Assembly (NCBI RefSeq): GCF_000003605.2
Contig: NW_003139320.1
Location: 122,554-154,538 of the forward strand
Origin: Saccoglossus kowalevskii
Lineage: Eukaryota > Hemichordata > Enteropneusta > Harrimaniidae
DNA length: 31,985 nt
Reading direction: 5' to 3'
In this document: positions 1-11,058 of the stretch, one piece after another
How the letters are laid out: each line of letters begins with the position of its first letter
Numbering within the stretch: position 1 is the stretch's first letter
Made by a program: the position numbers and the translations under genes
Notes under the pieces: model-generated
Database searches by the model: none
Told to the model about the DNA's origin: nothing
What the model saw: only the letters and a program-made list of their open reading frames with translations

Positions 1-75
1 GGACGGACGGACGCACACAGGGCAAAACATAAGTCCCCGTTTTCGGACTGCGTCCGAACGGGGACTAATAACTGC
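1..75. mobile_element. Terminal part of a repeat element: GGAC repeats plus hairpin
   Basis: The window opens with GGAC tandem units (1-13), then a near-perfect hairpin: arm 32-48 (AGTCCCCGTTTTCGGAC), loop TGC, arm 52-66 (GTCCGAACGGGGACT), with a two-base difference in arm length. The layout (GGAC run, ATAAG, hairpin, TAA) matches the right end of the element at about 6100-7070, so this is probably the tail of a related element whose body lies to the left. Confidence 0.6.
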
Positions 76-293
76 AACATATTATAGTACAGTTGTGGTC
101 AGAAGGTTATTAACACAAGATGGTGACCACAACTGTGGCCTCGACATATATGCTCAAACTTATGTAATTTGTATACTTATTGCAGGAGCATTCATCAATA
201 ACATTAATAGAGTTTTGGCAAAAACATCAACTTTACAACAATGTTACAGCAGCCCACCCCACCCCATCCCCAACTAAAATCAGGGAAGCTTAC

Positions 294-3200
294 CTCAAAT
301 ATAAGAACTCTTGTTACTTTACCATATTTAGTACATTCTTCAGCTGTTTCTGGTTCTAGATCATCGTCCACTTCACCAGGACCAACCATATTCTGATAAA
401 AAAAAATTTAATTTACTCATCAACTTTGTGCACATATATATACTGTGAAATACTTTATTTTAGCTGGAATTAATTTTCGCTGACAAGACTTTTTGGGTGT
501 TTTGTATGGAATTTATTATCACTGATTTTTAATGAGTTGAATGTGAGACAGGAAATTTGTTTATTTTCAATGAAACATCCCTTCAGCGAAAATAAATTCA
601 AAGCGAAGATAAAGTATTCTACAGTACAAAGCAGCCGATACACATGAGATGGCAAAACAGAAAGTGTGTTAGACAAGAATGATTCTCAAGTTTCCAGATT
701 TATGGCGTAATTATATGAGAAATGAATTTAATTTGAGAAATCTGTCCAGGGCTCAAAATTAATATTTCTTAAAGCATGGCTTGACTGCATGTTCAAAATG
801 TCATAATCCCAGGGTAATATTGAGTAATATACATCTATTTTAGTTGGTGCTAGCAGCCATGCAAAAAATTGTGCATAGGATTTCTCAATTTAAATGGGGT
901 GTCCATAATTTTTTATGAATTTTAAGTACTGTGGTTGCCCATTTCCAATAGAAGTGCATATGCTAACAATTAATTTGGGAAAATATTAGCCCTCGTACAA
1001 GAATTTGTAGTCAGTGTGCAGGTTACTATTAATTTCGAGAATGGTGGCCGAAAAATTGGTAATCTGTGTAGCTTGGGATAGCATTTAATTTTGAGCGCTG
1101 GTCACGTTGATATCGAACTCCTCGCATACAATGTTTGTCACCCTGGTAATAAGGTCCTGGGTCATAGCTTGAAATAACAAATCACTGCCATTGTTACCAA
1201 AAAATTAATTATTCTACTTACTCTGAGTAGTACAACTTTACTAGGATTTCTCATTGCTTCCGTGAGTGCTGTTGCAGCTATTTGTGATTTTGGTGGACCC
1301 ATTTGATCAGCTGATTGAGGCGGTGGTGGCGGTGGTGGAAGAGGTTCTACTGGCATAACTTAATAAAACATAGTCATATATATAGGATATACTATTTTTT
1401 ATTTAGAAATAAAAAAAACAAAACAATCTGGAACAAAAACTATACATGTCTCTGTACAAAGCATTAATAAAACCATGCAAGAATTGTTTAAAAGTATCTG
1501 TATGTCAACAAATATGTCAAGCAGTACGTCAATATATATGCATGGTGTCAATAAGATGAATATTAAGTATTGCCTCTAATTGTAATTTTCTTTAAAGTCA
1601 CACAAAACTAATTTTATCAATTCACCTTTCCTGTTGACAACCAGTTATTCCATCCATCTTACCGTACTGACATTCAGTTATCCCCACTCACCTTATCTGC
1701 CGACAACCAGTTATGCCATCCATCTTACCATACTGACATTAAGTTATCCCCACTCACCTTATCTGCAGACACCCAGTTATCTCACTCACATTACCCTGTC
1801 TCAAATCCCCTAACCGAACCAGTGCAGTACTCACCAGGTTTGTCACCAGCGATAATTTTGCCACCTCTTTTACTCGTTTTCTCGACTTGTAACGCAGAAC
1901 TCATGCCCTGTTCTGATTTTCCTAGACCTTGGCCTTCTTTAAAACCATATTTAGCCATAATTTTGGCTGCAACTGACCCAGCACTAAATGCACAAAAATG
2001 GGGAAGATAAAGTATAAAGATATGATATAAGGTAGAGTATGTAAATTCAAATCAAACAAGTTACAGAATGTAAATCACATCTGTGATGTAAAATTATTGA
2101 TACCGTTAATAGCAACGGGATGTATATCCTAATATCTACTAATAAAAAAATAATTTTAACAATCCTGGCATAATTATTTATTCATTGTCAGATTAATAAT
2201 CAAGTGACTTGATGTAAACTTACCCTAAGCCTATAGGTGCTTGGAATGTACTGACTTGTTGTGGTCGTGGTGGTTCTATAGGGCTAACAATGGAAGGAGG
2301 AGGGGGTGACATATTTCCAAATGAACTACCAGGTGGTGGTGTCGTAGCTCTCTCTGGATCAGCATCATAACTCGGTACTAATGATTTTGGTGCTAATGGT
2401 TTTGGTCTTTCAAGTAATGGTTTACTTGGAGGTATAACTGGAAAATGAAAAAGATGCATGTTATATATAGCCTCTGATATTCACTACTGCAATGATATAA
2501 ACAGTCAAGTTTTATACAATGAGAACTATGAGAATCTGCATTCGCAAAATACAATTTTTGAAGTTGAGTAGCCTGGGCACTACAAATTCGGATCAGTATG
2601 GTAGCATACATCGTTATAGCAACCACTGGGTCAAAATAAGAAACTAGACTATTCCAAAATATCAATCTATATTTGAGAGAAAAATACTGGCTTACTGGCG
2701 TTTTTGCTTACTTGTTTAAAGTTCAAACAGGTTTGAAAATGATTAGATAAAAACTAGTTATTGAAACCACAAAAAAAAAGTTAACACCAAAGACGACGGC
2801 ATTTCTTCTTTGTATACCTTTTTTTATTCGTCTAGAGTTAGGGTTAGATAACAACGCATAAATAATGGACAACTTACATCTGTCTTCGTTGTCATTATTT
2901 GCTTGAAAATCTTCTTGTATTAGTGAAGCTGGTGGTGCTATGGCTGCTCCATGTGATGGTAAACCTTAAAGAGTGACAACAATTACCGGGTAGGTGAGTG
3001 ATACAATTTATTTTCACTGGTGAACAGTTGTGGTAATTAGAAGTCTTACCATAAGGAACAGTATCTTTAATTACATAATATGCAATATTTTAGAATTATA
3101 GAGGTCTGAACAAGGAACTAGGGTTAGAGATTGATATCAAACATAGTTCAAATATTTAAAAAATAAAGGCGTATATATATGGTACAATTCTGCTTGGTTA

Positions 3201-6200
3201 TTGCAGAGCTACGTCTTGTTACCATGGCGACACTGTTCAGAGAGTAAGATTTAAAGTGCGCCCTCTATGGCAATAAGTATCAAGTTTGCAAAACTGAAGA
3301 ATCATGCGATTCAGACAAACCTGAGCGTCTTCGTTCTCGTGCCTTGTCACGTTCTTCAAAGTCATATTCGTCTTCACTGTCTGGTTTTCTTGAAAATCCC
3401 TTTGGTGATCTGTCTCTAAAATCCATCTCCAAATCTCTGTGTCTATCTTGATCCCTATCTCTTCTGTCTCTGTTTCGATCTCTGTCACGATCCCTACCCC
3501 TTTCTCTATCGCGATCCCGATCTCTGTCACGGTCTTTCTCTCTCCTCCTGCCACTGTGAATGATAAGAAAATATATGTCAGAATCAAAAGAAAAAGTCCA
3601 TTTTTTTTTTTACCAGAAAATGTTGAAGACATCTTTCACACATATAATGAAATTTCATTGATTTTAGGAAAACGTAACCCTGCCCTGCAATCTGTAGATT
3701 GCTATGTTTAGAATAATTATAAAACAATAGATGTTACTTCTATTATTTCAGTCAAATCAGCAATGACTTCACTCAAACCTCAAGATAAATAAATAATCAA
3801 CACCGGATACGAATAGTTGATAATTTGAAAAATTAACCAAAAATGTGTTAATCGTTTTTTGTGTGTGTATTTACTGTACTGTTTTTTTGCTAATAAAAGG
3901 TTGGATCAATACCTGTCTCTGTCTTCCACGTCTCTGGATTGTCTTTCAAGTTCTCGCTCTTTTTGTCTTCGTTCCCGCTTGGCTTTTATAATTTTCTCAT
4001 ATTCATTTGGCCATAATGGATTGTACTCGTCATTGGCATCAGGGTATGATTGTTCTCCTCCAGTTATAAAGGGGGAGGGCTTAGAGAATTGAACCTCTTC
4101 TTCAACAACAGGCGGCTATATAAACATAGTAAATGTTTACACAATGTAACCCACAGTCAAATACTTACAATGTATTTTGATCACTGCATGATGTATTTGG
4201 TGTCATTCCAATCTGATTTAATTCACATGTAGAAGAAGCTCAAATTTTTCTTTTCATAGTTCGTATTAATTGCTATGTTTAATACATTTTTCATATCAGG
4301 CGAATGCTGTACAATATTAAATATTGCAAAAATGATGGATAAAAAGCAACCCCCCCCCCCCCCCAATTTTGGAGCCATGACCTGCATCAATATATTTAAT
4401 CACTATGGGTGTTGCCTCTGCCAATCTACAAAGCTGATGAGAAGAGCTACAGCTGCACAAACATTCGTTGTAGAGTTGTGGACATTACAATAAAGCAGTA
4501 ACTTCATTTAAAATGCTAAATGAAATTTTAAATTTTAGATGGTATTATTCTAACATTCAGTTATCCCACTCACATATATTTGCTTGTTACAATCACTATT
4601 TCACTGACATTTTTTTAAAACTTAACTTGGTAATGGAATTGTAGTTTTCTGTAAATTCAATCATGATGATAACTATTCAAACAATGGGAGACACATAAGC
4701 ACCAGTACAGTGCTTAGCATGTTCCCCTTGCATCAGGGAGGTTCTAGGTACAATTATCAAAGCTAACTGTGTATCCAGAAGTATAAAACAGTGTACAGTC
4801 TGCCGTGCTGTTCAAACAGGCGACCATCAGGTGCGGGGTAAAAATAAAAAATAAAATTAAAAAAAATTAAAAAAAAAATTAGGAAGTCTAATACCTACCT
4901 TGGGTGGTTTACTGTACACAAGCTGAGGAGGTGGCATAAAGTCACTTTTTTCTTCATTACTTTTCTTTAAATCCACCACAGGTGGTAGAGTGGTGTGACG
5001 TATTCTACGTTGTGCCTCAGTGAGAGCTGCTTTCTTTATCCTCAACTGAGACTGCATTAACCGTATACCAGTTGACCAACCAGCTAAAATGTACAAATAC
5101 ACAGAAGGGTTCAGATATTCTTCAGTCATGTCTCAAGTAAGAAACAGGGGAACAACAAAGTTCCTAAGCAAGCTTCTATAACAAACTATATATCATCTGA
5201 AATTTTAGATATAGCCAAATATTGTAGTGCATATACTGCACCAATAGTCTTTTAGATGCTGTATTCTCAGGGGCAGAGCTAAATCACAGAATGTTCTATG
5301 TTGCTAGGACGCGCAACACTGCACAATGCATTTCTAATGACTATGTGAGCTGCTGTGGAACGACAGTCAAAGAGGTACTGGAAACAGCTTACGGTAAGTA
5401 AAGTAATTATGTTTAATCCACTTTTCAGGAGAGTCTCAACAACTAGCCATAAACTAAAGTTTGAGAGTTTCAACTGTTTTCACTAGTTGTAGTTGTCAGG
5501 CGGTGAAAAAGCCCAAATAGAAAAATAATAGAAAGTACCGGTATACTAAAACATTGTCTCCTTATCACATAATTGGCCCACAGAAAACAAAAAAAGTTTT
5601 TGGTCAATTTGCATGTTTTTATAAAATGAAAGTTTTCATTAAAGGGTGACGTACACAACATATGTAAAATACATTGTTTACATGAAATTTGAACATACGA
5701 TGCAGAACGCCACCACACTTTTGATTTTTCATGCACATGAATATTTTTTTTTTGTTTACCTAAAATTTTGCCAAAAACAACAAAAAAAGCTGTGTTGAGC
5801 ATGTTTGCAACTGTGAGTGAAATGATTAGAAATATGGGCCTAAGTCATGCCAGCACATATCGATTAAATTATGCCATACATATATACAGATACATTCATG
5901 AATGCAGTTGGGCTCTCTAGACCTGGAACACTTATCAGTCCAAAACAATACAATGCACATTTCTAGTACACACATTTAACACTTTGATCTAAACTATGAC
6001 AGAGCTTGAGATTTCACAAAACAAAATGGCTACTACCTATAGTCACATGACCAAAACAAGCAGCCTATCGGCTGAGATAGCTCCGCTGTTAGCAATGCAC
6101 ATTTCAATTAAAGAACTGAAGACATCATTAGAAAATGAACAATATGTATGGTATCAAAGCAATCGGACTTACAGTTTTTAACAAGAAGTCGAAAATATCA

Positions 6201-8529
6201 CTTTCTACCAAAAATGACAAAAATTTTCACCAAAATTAGAGAATTTAAGATATCATCAAGAAATGAACAAATCTGAGAGAGGTCTACATGTAGTATCTAT
6301 ATATGTAATATCAAAGCAATTGAACTTTTGGTTTTTAACAAGAAGTCGAAAATATCACTTTTTACCAAAAATGACAAAAATATTCACCAAAATTAGAAAA
6401 TTGAAGATACCACAAAATGAACAAATCTGAGAGAGGTCCACATGTAGTACCTATATATGTAATATCAAAGCAATCGGACTTACAGTTTTTAACAAGAAGT
6501 CTAAAATATCACTTTTTACCAAAAATGACAAAAATATTCACCAAAATTAAAGAATCTAAGATATCATCACGAAATGAACAAATCTGAGAAAAGTCTACAT
6601 CTAGTATCTATATACATAATATCAAAGCAATTGAACTATTGGTTTTTAACAAGAAGTCGAAAATATCACTTTTTACCAAAAATGACAAAAATATTCACCA
6701 AAATTAGAGAATTGAAGACATCATCACAAAATGAACAAATCTGAGAGAGGTACACATGTAGTACCTATATATGTAATATCAAAGCAATTGAACTTGCGAT
6801 TTTCAACAAGAAATCAAAAATATCACTTTTTACCAAAAATGACAAAAATATTCACCAAAATTAGAGAATTGAAGATATCATCATGAAATGAACAAATCTG
6901 AGAGAGGTCTACCCAAGGTACATACATATACACCAAGTATCAAAGCATTCAGGCTTGTAGTTTTCAAGAAGAGGTCGAAAAAGTAAAACATTGACACGGA
7001 CGACGACGGACGACACCGGACAATCACTCATATGATAAGCTCCGCTCGACAAAGTCGACAGCGAAGCTAAAAATATCATGATTGCTAAAAACAGGCACTG
7101 CAAATGGAATGTGTTTTTTTCTCCATCAGATCGCATTCTGGAATGCAAAAGGAGTCCAAGTCACGTCATTCACTGCACCAAACAAGTGCCAGCCAGATGT
7201 AACGCTTGAAGAAAAGTGATTTAGCATACAACAAAACTGGCAATCTGAATTAAAATGATGAGAGAGGACAATCAATCTGTTTAGATCCAGTCATTCAACT
7301 TAGCTGTCAGTAAAGCAGAGAACAAAGTAACTGATGTTGCATATTATTCTAATAACTCAGCAAAAACTTTTGAAAGATGACATCAATCACTACCATACAA
7401 TAAAAATGCATTAATTGACAAAACATGTACACTCAATACTTACATACATGTAGTTTAGTAAAGTTAACAGACCAATTTTGATTATATAGGTAAAATAATA
7501 CTGAGTACTATCTACTCTACTCTACAATCATTTATATATGGGTATCTCTAGAGGCAATTTGCAAGTTTTTCTGCGACTTTTGGTGACTCGAAGGAAAACT
7601 TGCAAAGAGGCATGACTCGTCTCGCAAAGTACCTCTTGAGATACCCATACATAGCTCGAACAATCCATAATCATGCCAACACAATTGCCAGGTTTACATG
7701 GTAGCATTGAATCAGAGCCAAATTATTGCTCCTTTCTCAAATTAAGATGAGATTATGGGTACATGTGGTCCAAAATTCAGCCTGGTACATTAGAATCAAG
7801 ATGGAATGATGTGAGTTTTGGCTCTGATAAAATGCTGTTTAAACGAGGTACGTGTTTATATACACATGTATGGGATGGAATGGTACAGTCACAAGTAATA
7901 TTAATTAACAGCAATACTACTTAAGATAAAATTAATTCATATCACAAATCATAATAAATTATAAAAGTTGACATTTTTTGGAAATGTGTAATAAATCACT
8001 AAAGTGCACCAATATGCTACTTGAAACAACACAACACAAACTTTCTGTAATGCACTGCACTACATTACACTACATTACATTACACTACACTACACTACAC
8101 TACACTACACTACACTACACTACACTACACTACACTACATTTTCTAAGCATGCTTTGCACACAAAAATATTGATTTTTATTAACATAATGCCTGCTGAAA
8201 AGCCTCGGCAGATAGTCAAAATAAATGCGAGAAAAACTGTGTCATCAGGCATTGTGTTACACTCCTCTTTAAAGAGTAGATTTCAATGGATGGATAATAA
8301 AAGTTTTGATTAATATGCAGTGGATTTTTTTTTATATTCTAAACTGCATATTGATATATGAATGTGTTCTCCTTACAAATAATCATAATGATACTTTACA
8401 CACAAACCTTACTATAAATTCAATTCACAAAACAAAAACAAATTACTCACCAAGATCGGATTTCTTTGCATCAGGTGTGTCTTCCTTCTTGGGGCCTGTA
8501 TCTAGCCCCAATCCATCATACAATGACAT
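294..8529 (-). CDS. RBM17: RBM17 (SPF45) splicing factor, C-terminus cut off by the window edge
   Basis: Nine coding exons on the minus strand: 8529-8451, 5083-4899, 4115-3913, 3547-3321, 2964-2878, 2437-2224, 1983-1835, 1358-1222 and 392-294. All introns are GT-AG and the phases close, giving 460 residues. The start MSLYDGLGL matches the SPF45 N-terminus, followed by GW...LMQSQLRIKKAALTEAQ (about 28-50) and the EYNPLWPNEYEKI block of exon 3. An Arg/Asp-rich tract fills 157-195, a proline-rich linker fills 261-330, and a G-patch (KIMAKYGFKEGQGLGKSEQG) lies at about 340-360. The UHM/RRM begins with KVVLLRNMV near 423. The protein acts in the nucleus in 3' splice-site choice, and its UHM binds ULM peptides of U2AF65, SF1 and SF3B1. 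The UHM R-x-F loop is not in the window, so at least one exon lies to the left. Human SPF45 is 401 residues; this protein is longer because of the Arg/Asp and proline insertions. Identification is firm. Confidence 0.96.
441..626 (+). mobile_element. MITE family A, copy 1 (TA-flanked, RBM17 intron)
   Basis: It begins TA-CTGTGAAATACTTTATTTT and ends GTATTCTACAG-TA, inverted ends with TA at both sides as in Tc1/mariner insertions. Its interior (AGGAATTAATTTT-type start, TTTTGTATGGAATTTATT, CCCTTCAGCGAAAATA) closely matches the copy at 14409-14603 in the same orientation. It has no coding capacity. Confidence 0.8.
1622..1795. repeat. 66-bp minisatellite in an RBM17 intron
   Basis: About 2.6 units of a 66-bp repeat, with GACAACCAGTTAT landmarks at 1636, 1702 and 1768 (last as GACACCCAGTTAT), and TACTGACATT plus AGTTATCCCCACTCACC in each unit. 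A fragment of the unit (CATTCAGTTATCCCACTCAC) also occurs at about 4555-4574. Confidence 0.8.
4350..4364. repeat. Poly-C tract
   Basis: Fifteen consecutive C on the plus strand (G on the RBM17 transcript), in the intron between exons 2 and 3. Length is likely to vary between individuals or reads. Confidence 0.9.
5641..5725 (+). repeat. Repeat family C, copy 1
   Basis: AAAGGGTGACGTACACAAC, then TAAAATACATTGTTTACATG and AAATTTGAACA, matching parts of the copies at 15426-15552 and 17645-17784. It lies in RBM17 intron 1. This copy lacks the middle segment after the first motif. Confidence 0.6.
6060..7070 (+). mobile_element. Tandem-repeat element with terminal hairpin (pearl/Helentron-like)
   Basis: The core (about 6109-6985) is roughly five and a half copies of a unit of about 156 bp, each with CAAGAAGTCGAAAATATCAC, ACCAAAAATGACAAAAAT and TGAACAAATCTGAGAGAGG. 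Unit starts measured at CAAGAAGTC are 6182, 6339, 6493, 6650, 6806 and about 6965. The left flank has GAGATAGCTCCGCT (6073-6087). The right flank has GACGACGG-type units and a hairpin, AAGCTCCGCTCGAC / GTCGACAGCGAAGCT (7037-7068), followed by AAAA. This layout is that of the mollusc pearl and Helentron-related elements. Exact ends are uncertain; there is no coding region. It lies in RBM17 intron 1. Confidence 0.65.
7533..7654. mobile_element. Small hairpin element in RBM17 intron 1
   Basis: The outer arms are TATGGGTATCTCTAGAGG and CCTCTTGAGATACCCATA. Nested inner arms are TTGCAAGTTTTT and AAAACTTGCAA. The whole 120 bp could fold into one stem. It is non-coding, probably a MITE or foldback element. 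Confidence 0.55.
7692..7846. mobile_element. Second small inverted-end element in RBM17 intron 1
   Basis: GTAGCATTGAATCAGAGCCA near 7701 faces TTTGGCTCTGATAAAATGCT near 7817; TCAGAGCCAAA is an exact 11-base inverted match and the flanks continue with mismatches. The element is about 150 bp with no open frame of interest. Confidence 0.45.
8055..8140. repeat. (ACTAC)n microsatellite
   Basis: A pentamer array of ACTAC with a few ATTAC variants at its left end, about 86 bp, in RBM17 intron 1. It makes an open frame of Thr-Leu-His-Tyr repeats on the plus strand that is not a gene. Confidence 0.9.
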
Positions 8530-9419
8530 GATGGCTACTCAGTCTCTGTTATAAAACACTGAACATGTGGAACAATGGTGAAATCTCTCTACAAAATCAT
8601 GGCATGTATGAAACATTCTTTGCTACACAAATCAACACAAATCGGCAACTACATCATTGTAATACTATGAATGTGGATCTATCGCCAGCGATGACCAGTC
8701 TCATATATCTGCATGGAAAAATGGAATTCAAAGAGATGGAGCAGGGGCGGAAATTATAGGGACTGGTAATAGTACACTACATTCGTGTACATGTATGAAT
8801 GACAGTATAACATAAACAAATCGCAAATTTGACAAAAAAGAAGGAAGTCAAGTAAATTTTCATCAAAGTGCATTTGTAACCCACTACCTGTGAAGTTCAT
8901 GTACTTTTAAATTGTCCTGAATAAATAATTGATTACAATTGATTACAATTGATTGGGGTGAAGTGGCATTTTCCAAGACGAAAAACGGCCACTATTCAAA
9001 TTTCATCAAAACCAACCAACAAGCATTCATTCATTTCGTTGTATCAGTCAAATGGGAAATTATGCCCATTTGATCCAAAATTAACAAATAAATAAAAAAA
9101 ACAATACATGCAAGGGTACAAAATCTTACATCAAAATGTTGACATTCAAATAGTTGATAATGAATCACTGCTCTGTAGTTACTCAAGAACATGTGAACTA
9201 CCAGTATATCATAGTTGAACTTGTTTGTTGTAGGTGATCCGATAAATGTTTCTCAGGGCCCCTCACCCACAACTCTAATTCCTTGCCCTTCTCCCATTTT
9301 AATTACATGTGCCCCTCTTCAAGTCACATATAGTTATCTGGAGGGGCATATACAATTACACTGGGAGCTGTAGTGTTAGAGTTAGGGTTCAGGTTAGTGG
9401 TGGGGGCCTAAAATTAAAT
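8530..9419. other. Spacer or RBM17 5' UTR intron, no gene seen
   Basis: No coding exon was recognised. Two acceptor-like sites precede the RBM17 start on the minus strand (ending CACATGTTCAG and TTATAACAG, about 8553-8572), which suggests the start codon sits in the second exon. A direct triplet of ATTGATTACA-like units lies at 8929-8952. An imperfect inverted repeat spans about 9255-9410 (GGCCCCTCACCCAC against GTGGTGGGGGCC). Confidence 0.35.
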
Positions 9420-10200
9420 CTTCACACTGTTCGAATGAAGTAGCCAAGGGTCAGCGAGCGAACATTTGCGATGACGTAACATCAATATATTTTCACCAAT
9501 TTCATTGTGGAAGTCGTGGTGTTAGTGTCTGATACATTGATAAGATTATATGATTGATAAAATTGCTCTTGTTTGCAGTTATCAAACAATACCAACTGCA
9601 GATTTATTGTGATCGCTTTACAGTAGCTGGATAACTCTTGGGGCAAGTTGTTTGTATGTGCATTTCCAAAACAGTTCTATCGTATGCTCTAAACGACTGG
9701 TTCATACAAATGATTGATCATTTGAAAGGATAGTATCAATATCCTCAAATCGATAATTTCCGCAACGTGATAAAACCAGGAATACATTTTGACAGAAGCG
9801 TGCGTTTTCCGAAACAAATTAGCGCCACCATTCACCATGCATTGAAACGCGAGTTCGTTGTCGCTGTCGTTCGCTGTGCATATCAGGTTTGTTTTCGCCG
9901 ATTTTACTGGATTTATTTCCACACTATATCTCCTGGGTACACAGTTAACCTATACTTACGGTTGAGTCGACTCGAAATCTGAAAATATAGTCGTAAATAA
10001 CAGCAAACTCTTGCAACCTTCTTTTATAGTAACCAACTTTGGCAGACACACAGACACTGATCAAACTGCACATGCTCAGAAGAAAGTTTAGCTTCCGGGT
10101 TATGTTTACACGTGTGCTGGAGAGGTCACGAAAGTATTGGGAAAACTGTCGATAATACTCAGGATTCCGCATATAAGTTCTTTCCAAGGAACACTCCGGT
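9420..10200. promoter_or_regulatory. Candidate RBM17/RPP14 promoter zone
   Basis: Within the 2.5-kb head-to-head gap (8530-11058) this stretch is the one with raised CpG, including the run near 9796-9905. It has a CRE-like TGACGTAA at 9472-9479 and an ETS-like GCTTCCGGG at 10091-10099. It has no recognisable gene: the open frames 9689-9922 and 9945-10187 (minus) resemble nothing known. It probably holds the RBM17 start site, with a 5' untranslated exon spliced to an acceptor just above 8529. Whether RPP14 shares it is unclear. Confidence 0.4.
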
Positions 10201-11058
10201 ATTGATGTAGATGATCATATTACGTTATAGTAATAACTAGTTTTATTGATATGAAGAAGTGTAACATTTTCTCTAAATCTGAAACTAGTGTTCTAATATT
10301 TAGGTTTTGAATGTTTGATGAAGTTTACTTTTAGGATACCCTGTGTGTTACCAAGACAACTGCTTGGCAGACTGAGCTATACCTGCTCGGATATATAACA
10401 TATATTTGTTATACGCTCATAGGCTACTAGTATGCTAGAAAGAGTTATCCTTGTAAATGGGAAGGTGGTAGTTGTCAGCAAAATGTTAATTATAGCCACA
10501 GTCCCTATATCGCTGGTGTGCAACACAATTCTGAATAATAAAAAAGCTACAATATATATATACATGTACTACAAATATTTTTATATAATCCTGTGATATT
10601 TTCTCTTAGTTTGACACCATCAGATCACAAGCGATCACTGTCAGGCTCGGATTGATACAAAATTCTGGTGGTAATCACTGATGTCTGCTGGCGTCAACCT
10701 GAGAGAAAATATTGTGGGAATATATATTTATCCCATGTATATTTCCACAGTATGAAATAGTGAAGTTGCAGAGTGCTGACAATGGAACTAATTCTGAAAT
10801 AACACTGAATATAAATATATCGTTGCACGTACCTTGTCGTTATTGTTGAAGCTATAGTGTTCTTTTCCAGCGAACGCCTTGCTGCACTTCTCGCCCTTTA
10901 TTTTTATATAGATAACCGTCTAAGTTTATGGAATGTCCTGATATTGTGTTAAAATAACTATAGTTTTTGGTAACTTTTTATCATACTGACATTGTTTATA
11001 TTTTACAAATTTTTTGAAGGATATGACTTAATGCAGTACTATAGATGTACTACGCTTG
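10201..11058. other. AT-rich spacer upstream of RPP14
   Basis: No coding segment was recognised. A pyrimidine-rich run followed by TTTTTTGAAG near 11020 could be the acceptor of a 5' untranslated RPP14 exon. Otherwise it is plain AT-rich sequence with a short TA run near 10550. Confidence 0.35.

Noticed and set aside
2836-2850. Telomere-like GGTTAG/TTAGGG units, also near 9370
   Set aside because: Only two degenerate units in each place, not an array.
3237-3632. 131-codon minus-strand open frame
   Set aside because: It overlaps RBM17 exon 4 in another frame; the spliced RBM17 frame has family support and this one has none.
3439-3711. Plus-strand open frame with Ser/Ile/Val repeats
   Set aside because: It is the antisense shadow of the RBM17 Arg/Asp exon.
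7978-8313. 111-codon plus-strand open frame with Thr-Leu-His-Tyr repeats
   Set aside because: It is produced by the (ACTAC)n microsatellite and lies inside RBM17 intron 1.
9689-10187. Two short open frames (minus 9689-9922, minus 9945-10187) upstream of RBM17
   Set aside because: Neither translation resembles a known family; composition fits promoter or 5' UTR sequence.
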